From: GCA-2861595 sp035525365
GTDB lineage: Bacteria; Actinomycetota; Acidimicrobiia; Acidimicrobiales; GCA-2861595
Reading direction: 5' to 3'
NCBI GenBank assembly: GCA_035525365.1
Contig: DATLEK010000015.1
Location: 1-15,459 of the forward strand
DNA length: 15,459 nt
Shown piece by piece: positions 13,133-15,459 of the stretch; within the stretch, counting starts at the first letter, position 1, and the number at the start of each line of letters is the position of its first letter. The notes under the pieces were generated by a model that worked only from the letters and a program-made list of their open reading frames with translations, had not been told where the DNA came from and searched no databases. The position numbers and the translations under genes were made by a program.

Positions 13133-13534
13133 ATTCAGCCACGGAGAGTGATATTTCCACTACGTGGAGGGGTTGAAGGGCAATGGCTGACCCTCTCCGC
13201 CAGTCGCCCCCGTTCCCGCCACGTCTGCCCGATGTCACGTCCCCGAGGGGCTCAAGATGCGGGTTTCTCGCTGCACCCTGCCGCCACTCACGGACAAGCC
13301 GCGGACAAGGGCCGCCGAGGCCCCCCTATAGCGCATGCATACATGCCCCCTGACCTGCGGGTATGCACTCTCCCCGCCGGCGTGACCTCAGCCTTGGCAG
13401 GGCTACGTCATGCTCACGAGGCTGGAAGAAGCTGGAAGTTGAGTGGGGCCTATGCCGAGGCCACCCGACCCCAGGAGGGAGGTACTACCACTCCCACCCA
13501 CTGAAACTATCAGAAGGAAAGGAGTCATTTTGCC
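13133..13534. other. Non-coding control region between origin and late operon
   Basis: About 400 bases without a convincing gene. Frames here are Arg/Pro/Ser/His-rich and begin inside the repeats. It contains TGATATTTCC with a CCACTACGTGG palindrome (13158-13168), the inverted attP-arm-like repeats (13291-13366), an inverted pair TGCATAC/GTATGCA (13336-13342, 13361-13367), a tandem GCTGGAAG (13421, 13431), and the ribosome binding site GGAAAGGAG (13516-13524). The promoter of the late operon is expected here, but I cannot place its -35 and -10 with confidence. Confidence 0.6.
13291..13366 (-). repeat. Inverted copy of attP arm-type sequences upstream of late operon
   Basis: On the minus strand, 13366-13348 matches attP positions 7970-7988 at 18 of 19 bases (both contain CCGCAGGTCAGGG). 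Further along the same strand, two copies of CTTGTCCG lie 11 bp apart (13309-13302, 13298-13291), the same spacing as the TGTCCGCA pairs in attP. Both arm motif types are thus repeated here in inverted orientation, about 5.3 kb from attP. A shared DNA-binding protein for the two loci is inferred. Confidence 0.7.
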
Positions 13535-13585
13535 ATGAGAACACGCAAATACCCTTCTACCACCATAGAATACCACCATGGCTAG
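13535..13585 (+). CDS. 16-codon leader peptide ORF ahead of the late operon
   Basis: The ATG follows GGAAAGGAG by 10 bases, the best ribosome binding site in the region, yet the frame ends after 16 codons (MRTRKYPSTTIEYHHG). Its stop region overlaps the ATG of the next gene (13578), which has no site of its own. Translation of the leader would therefore couple to the HTH gene. It uses AGA, ACA, AAA and ATA, rare in this high-GC element, which would suit translation-sensitive control. It may instead be a decayed gene start. Confidence 0.5.
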   Translation: MRTRKYPSTTIEYHHG

Positions 13586-13796
13586 GACCATCAGCGGCCC
13601 CAAGTGGGACGAGGCCGTGGCCATGCTGCGTGCCGGCTACTCCCGTACCGCCGTCTGCCGAACCACCGGGATCAGCCACGTTGCCCTCCGTGCCTTCCTC
13701 CAGGGCGACCCGTCCTCGTCCGGCCGCCAGTGGTTCGCCATGAAGCGTGAGTTGGCCGAGCTTGACCCCGGACCACGGACCACGGCGCCGGCATGA
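13578..13796 (+). CDS. Small HTH protein at the head of the late operon, 72 aa
   Basis: The product has a clear helix-turn-helix: WDEAVAMLRAGYSRTAVCR, turn TTGISHVALRAFLQG, then a short C-terminal region. The pattern resembles small HTH proteins that regulate phage operons or form the DNA-binding end of small terminase subunits; no large terminase follows, so a regulatory role is at least as likely. It is read from ATG 13578 inside the leader-peptide ORF and overlaps the next gene by ATGA. The first gene of an operon encoding an HTH protein could be autoregulatory (inference). Confidence 0.75.
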   Translation: MARTISGPKWDEAVAMLRAGYSRTAVCRTTGISHVALRAFLQGDPSSSGRQWFAMKRELAELDPGPRTTAPA

Positions 13797-14008
13797 TCAC
13801 CACCCCCGTGGGCTTCCACGAGATCGCCAAGCGCATGGGCCGCACCCCCGGCGAGATCGCAAGATGGCACGCCACCGGCCGCCTACCCCGCCCCCGCTGG
13901 CAGGTCAACAACGGACCCGCCTGGACCTGGGACACCATCGAGGCCTGGGCCGCCAGCCATAACGAGCCCATCCGCATCGTTCCCCGACGCACCAGGAGAA
14001 GCGCATGA
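13793..14008 (+). CDS. MerR/AlpA-like small DNA-binding protein, 71 aa
   Basis: The sequence GFHEIAKRMGRTPGEIARWH, GRLPRPRWQVNNGPAWTW and DTIEAWAASH follows the helix-turn-helix plus wing plan of MerR-type excisionase-like proteins, with a basic tail (PRRTRRSA). It is the second DNA-binding protein at the head of the late operon, overlapping genes on both sides by ATGA. It could be a late activator, a packaging-recognition factor, or a second directionality factor for int1. No choice among these can be made from sequence alone. Confidence 0.72.
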   Translation: MITTPVGFHEIAKRMGRTPGEIARWHATGRLPRPRWQVNNGPAWTWDTIEAWAASHNEPIRIVPRRTRRSA

Positions 14009-14433
14009 CCGACTACGCCGACGAGTACGACGACCTCGACGAGGAGCAGCGGGCCGAGGAGTTGGCCGATCTCCAGGCCCGCATCGCCGCCCTCAGTGGA
14101 GGAACCGTTGCAGCAGATGCAACATCTCCGCCCCCGCCGCCCCCGCAGGTGACTCAGCCCGAGCCCGAGCCCTTCGACCACCTGGCGCATGCCGCCAACG
14201 TCGAGTCCTTGGTCAATGCCAACTTCGAGACGGCCGAGGACTTCTACGCAGCAGCAGCCGCCCGTGGCTTGCTCCATGAGGAACAGCCGCCACCGCCACC
14301 GCCACCGACCGACGCCGCCAGGGCCGCATGTCTGGAGGAAGGGCTGTCCGAGGAGGAGTTCTGGCGCCGGGCCAACGCCGCCGGCGTGGTGGCAGGCAAC
14401 GCGTACGGCGTCACGTACCACCCGGGGGCCTGA
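14005..14433 (+). CDS. Acidic, proline-rich protein with an internal duplication, 142 aa
   Basis: The N-terminus is very acidic (YADEYDDLDEEQRAEELADL) and leads into a short coiled helix (LQARIAALSGG). Two poly-Pro linkers follow (PPPPPPQ and PPPPPPP). Each is followed by a similar small helical unit: TAEDFYAAAAARGLL and SEEEFWRRANAAGVV share an E-x-F-aromatic-x2-A-x-A-x-G pattern. The stop overlaps the next start (TGATG). No family is recognised. An acidic, flexible, repeated domain plan would suit a scaffold-like assembly protein or an adaptor gripping two partners; this is inference. Confidence 0.72.
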   Translation: MTDYADEYDDLDEEQRAEELADLQARIAALSGGTVAADATSPPPPPPQVTQPEPEPFDHLAHAANVESLVNANFETAEDFYAAAAARGLLHEEQPPPPPPPTDAARAACLEEGLSEEEFWRRANAAGVVAGNAYGVTYHPGA

Positions 14434-14837
14434 TGCTGATCTTCACCGGTCCCACCATCTATCGCATCGCCAACGTCTGGCAGCGCCACGACGGCGCCAC
14501 GATTTCCAGAGAGACCAACGACAAGATCGACCTTGCCCCCCATGGCGACGGTGGCGAGCTTGTCATGCGTGGCCTCGATGACCGCCCCCGGGAGTGGCCG
14601 GCGTGGCTGTTCCGTGGCGGGCGCATCTACGGGATCTCTGAAGCCAGTGCGAAGGAGCTGGCCGGCGCCGGCTTCGGCGAGTTCGTCGCCCGCGTCCCCG
14701 ACCCGCCACCGACGCACACCACCCGCACCCAGTCACCCGCCGCTCTGTGGACGGCCGGCCAGGCCGCTGAGTTGGCCGCTCTGGCCGACCGTATCGCCGC
14801 CCTCGAAGCCCTCGAAGCCAAGGAGTACGCATCGTGA
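14433..14837 (+). CDS. Putative small virion-module protein, 134 aa
   Basis: ATG at 14433 shares its first base with the previous stop (TGATG); the 3' end overlaps the next gene (GTGA at 14834-14837). The first 85 residues look beta-rich (MLIFTGPTIYRIANVW, GGELVMRGLDD, WLFRGGRIYGIS), followed by a Pro/Thr linker and a C-terminal coiled helix (AAELAALADRIAALEALEAKE). A longer frame starting at 14328 is rejected because it overlaps the previous gene. No family is certain. Such small proteins occur near capsid and connector genes in tailed phages, hence the module name. Confidence 0.72.
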   Translation: MLIFTGPTIYRIANVWQRHDGATISRETNDKIDLAPHGDGGELVMRGLDDRPREWPAWLFRGGRIYGISEASAKELAGAGFGEFVARVPDPPPTHTTRTQSPAALWTAGQAAELAALADRIAALEALEAKEYAS

Positions 14838-14962
14838 CCTATGAGGAACTGTCCGCCAAGGACCGCGACGAGCTGCGCCTGCTGGCCATAGAGAACAACA
14901 TCGACGATCCCGGGTGGGGCAAAGAGGATCTGATCCACGCTCTGCTCGAGGCCGGCGCCTGA
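14834..14962 (+). CDS. 42-aa protein resembling a SAP/HeH/Rho-N-type helix-extended-loop-helix
   Basis: GTG at 14834 overlaps the upstream stop (GTGA), and its stop shares a base with the next ATG (TGATG at 14960-14964). The product, MTYEELSAKDRDELRLLA followed by IENNIDDPGWGKEDLIHALL, has the L-x2-LA-x4-I-D...K-x-DLI-x-AL spacing of SAP, HeH/LEM and Rho N-terminal-like small domains. These bind nucleic acid or appear as tails on phage connector and capsid proteins; here the domain stands alone. Confidence comes from the overlaps on both sides and the clear motif. Confidence 0.68.
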   Translation: MTYEELSAKDRDELRLLAIENNIDDPGWGKEDLIHALLEAGA

Positions 14963-15459
14963 TGGAGTTCGGCTCCGCCTTCAACAACACGCCCGTACCG
15001 CCAAGCCTCGATGAGCGAATGGCGAACGTCGCCGACAAGTTGGAGGCCCTCGTCGCCGTGTTGTCCGGTGGGCACCCTCTGCCGCTCGCATCCACGCCGG
15101 CGCCCATGCAGGCGATCAGCGCCGTGGATGCCGTATCCGCCGTGCAGGGGCTCAAGGGCAACGCCACCGCCTCAGAGATTGCCGACGCCCTCGCCGCCCG
15201 CCTGGCCCCCGCCACCACCGTCTCTGATGGCTCGGGCGCCAGCGTGCTCGCAGCCGTGCAGGAGATGACCCGGATACTCGACCACCGCCTACAGGGACAG
15301 CGCCAGGCCTTCGGCGGTGGCGGAGGCCAGTTGCCCGGCAGCGTGGAGGTGTCGAACTTCCCTTCGCCGCAAGTCGTGGGCGGCGCCGTTTCTCTGCTGA
15401 CGACGGAGTTCCCGTGGTCTGCCGGTGACCGCGCGCGGGTGGACGCGGTCCTCGCCGCC
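14962..15459 (+). CDS. Putative virion protein, N-terminal part (continues across the join at position 142)
   Basis: The ATG at 14962 overlaps the stop of the previous gene (TGATG). The frame is open to the contig end and continues in phase at 142 after trimming the repeat, giving one protein of 294 aa ending at 528. This part starts MEFGSAFNN and has a likely amphipathic helix around residues 18-36 (LDERMANVADKLEALVAVL). A low-complexity Ala/Val/Thr-rich stretch follows, then a Gly run (GGGGGQ) near residue 120 that looks like a linker. Small phage virion proteins with an N-terminal helix, a linker and a beta-rich C-terminus are often head fibres, decoration proteins or receptor-binding proteins. 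That assignment is inferred from shape and from neighbours, not from a recognised family. Confidence 0.8.
   Translation, partial: MEFGSAFNNTPVPPSLDERMANVADKLEALVAVLSGGHPLPLASTPAPMQAISAVDAVSAVQGLKGNATASEIADALAARLAPATTVSDGSGASVLAAVQEMTRILDHRLQGQRQAFGGGGGQLPGSVEVSNFPSPQVVGGAVSLLTTEFPWSAGDRARVDAVLAA
15319..15459. repeat. Terminal direct repeat, right copy
   Basis: This is the second exact copy of bases 1-141. It starts with GGCGGAGGCCAG and ends with GTCCTCGCCGCC. It is redundant sequence at the join and should be trimmed before analysis. A short genuine terminal redundancy of a packaged genome is the less likely alternative. Confidence 0.95.

Noticed and set aside
13146..13160. Promoter at GAGTGATATT downstream of the origin
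   Set aside because: The same 10-mer forms the -10 region at 10319-10328, but no acceptable -35 lies 16-18 bp upstream here, so the match was not called a promoter.
13070..13504. ORF of 144 aa after the ATPase gene
   Set aside because: It begins inside the GGTCCCA repeats and reads as low-information Arg/Pro/Ser-rich sequence with no ribosome binding site; the region is better explained as control DNA.
13578..13796. Small terminase subunit
   Set aside because: The HTH would fit, but the protein is short and no large subunit follows, so only an HTH call is made.
14328..14837. Longer start for the 134-aa virion-module gene
   Set aside because: It would overlap the upstream gene by over 100 bases, whereas ATG 14433 gives the TGATG junction used throughout this operon.

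Overview
The window is a high-GC circular genetic element of an actinobacterial host, seen as a contig whose first 141 bases are repeated exactly at its end (1-141 = 15319-15459). Removing one copy gives a circle of 15,318 bp. An open reading frame of 294 codons runs intact across the join (14962 to the end, then on to 528), which supports true closure. Actinobacterial origin is indicated by a WhiB-type iron-sulfur regulator gene, the high GC content, many GTG starts with stop/start overlaps, and a probable leaderless GTG start. No rRNA gene, complete tRNA gene, CRISPR array or insertion sequence was seen.

Layout. (1) A rightward late-type operon starts near 13535 and crosses the join to end at 6321. 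It has about eleven tightly overlapped genes: two small helix-turn-helix proteins, several small Pro-rich or coiled-coil proteins, a 294-aa beta-rich putative virion protein, a Lys-rich 48-aa protein, and a block (918-6321) ending in a 1400-aa protein that looks like a large virion/ejection protein of podovirus-like phages. A perfect 10-bp hairpin follows. (2) A whiB gene (6404-6775) converges on a tyrosine recombinase gene with an N-terminal zinc-ribbon motif (int1, 6716-7765, minus). (3) A non-coding stretch (7766-8170) holds an attP: the 3' half of a tRNA-Val(CAC) flanked by arm-type repeats. A 25-bp near-palindrome lies next to it, between attP and int1. (4) A leftward lysogeny operon holds an Xre-type repressor, a second phage-type integrase (int2) and a small cysteine-containing ORF. 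(5) A divergent promoter/operator centred on GTTTGCAAAC separates this from a rightward early operon: Cro-like protein, excisionase-like protein, small unknowns, and a RepA/DnaB-like AAA ATPase with a C-terminal winged helix. (6) A set of GGTCCCA repeats inside and downstream of the ATPase gene is the probable replication origin, followed by about 400 bp of non-coding DNA with an inverted copy of attP arm sequences.

How it fits together. The element can probably integrate into a tRNA-Val gene (int2, excisionase, attP), decide between integration and replication (repressor versus Cro-like protein at the shared operator), replicate from an iteron origin with its own initiator/helicase, and express a block of virion-like proteins. 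I could not recognise a large terminase subunit, portal, protease, major capsid, tape measure, DNA polymerase or lysis gene. The element is therefore either a satellite/hitchhiker using a helper phage's capsid and packaging, or a virus with structural proteins too diverged to recognise by eye. That gap is the main reason to look further.
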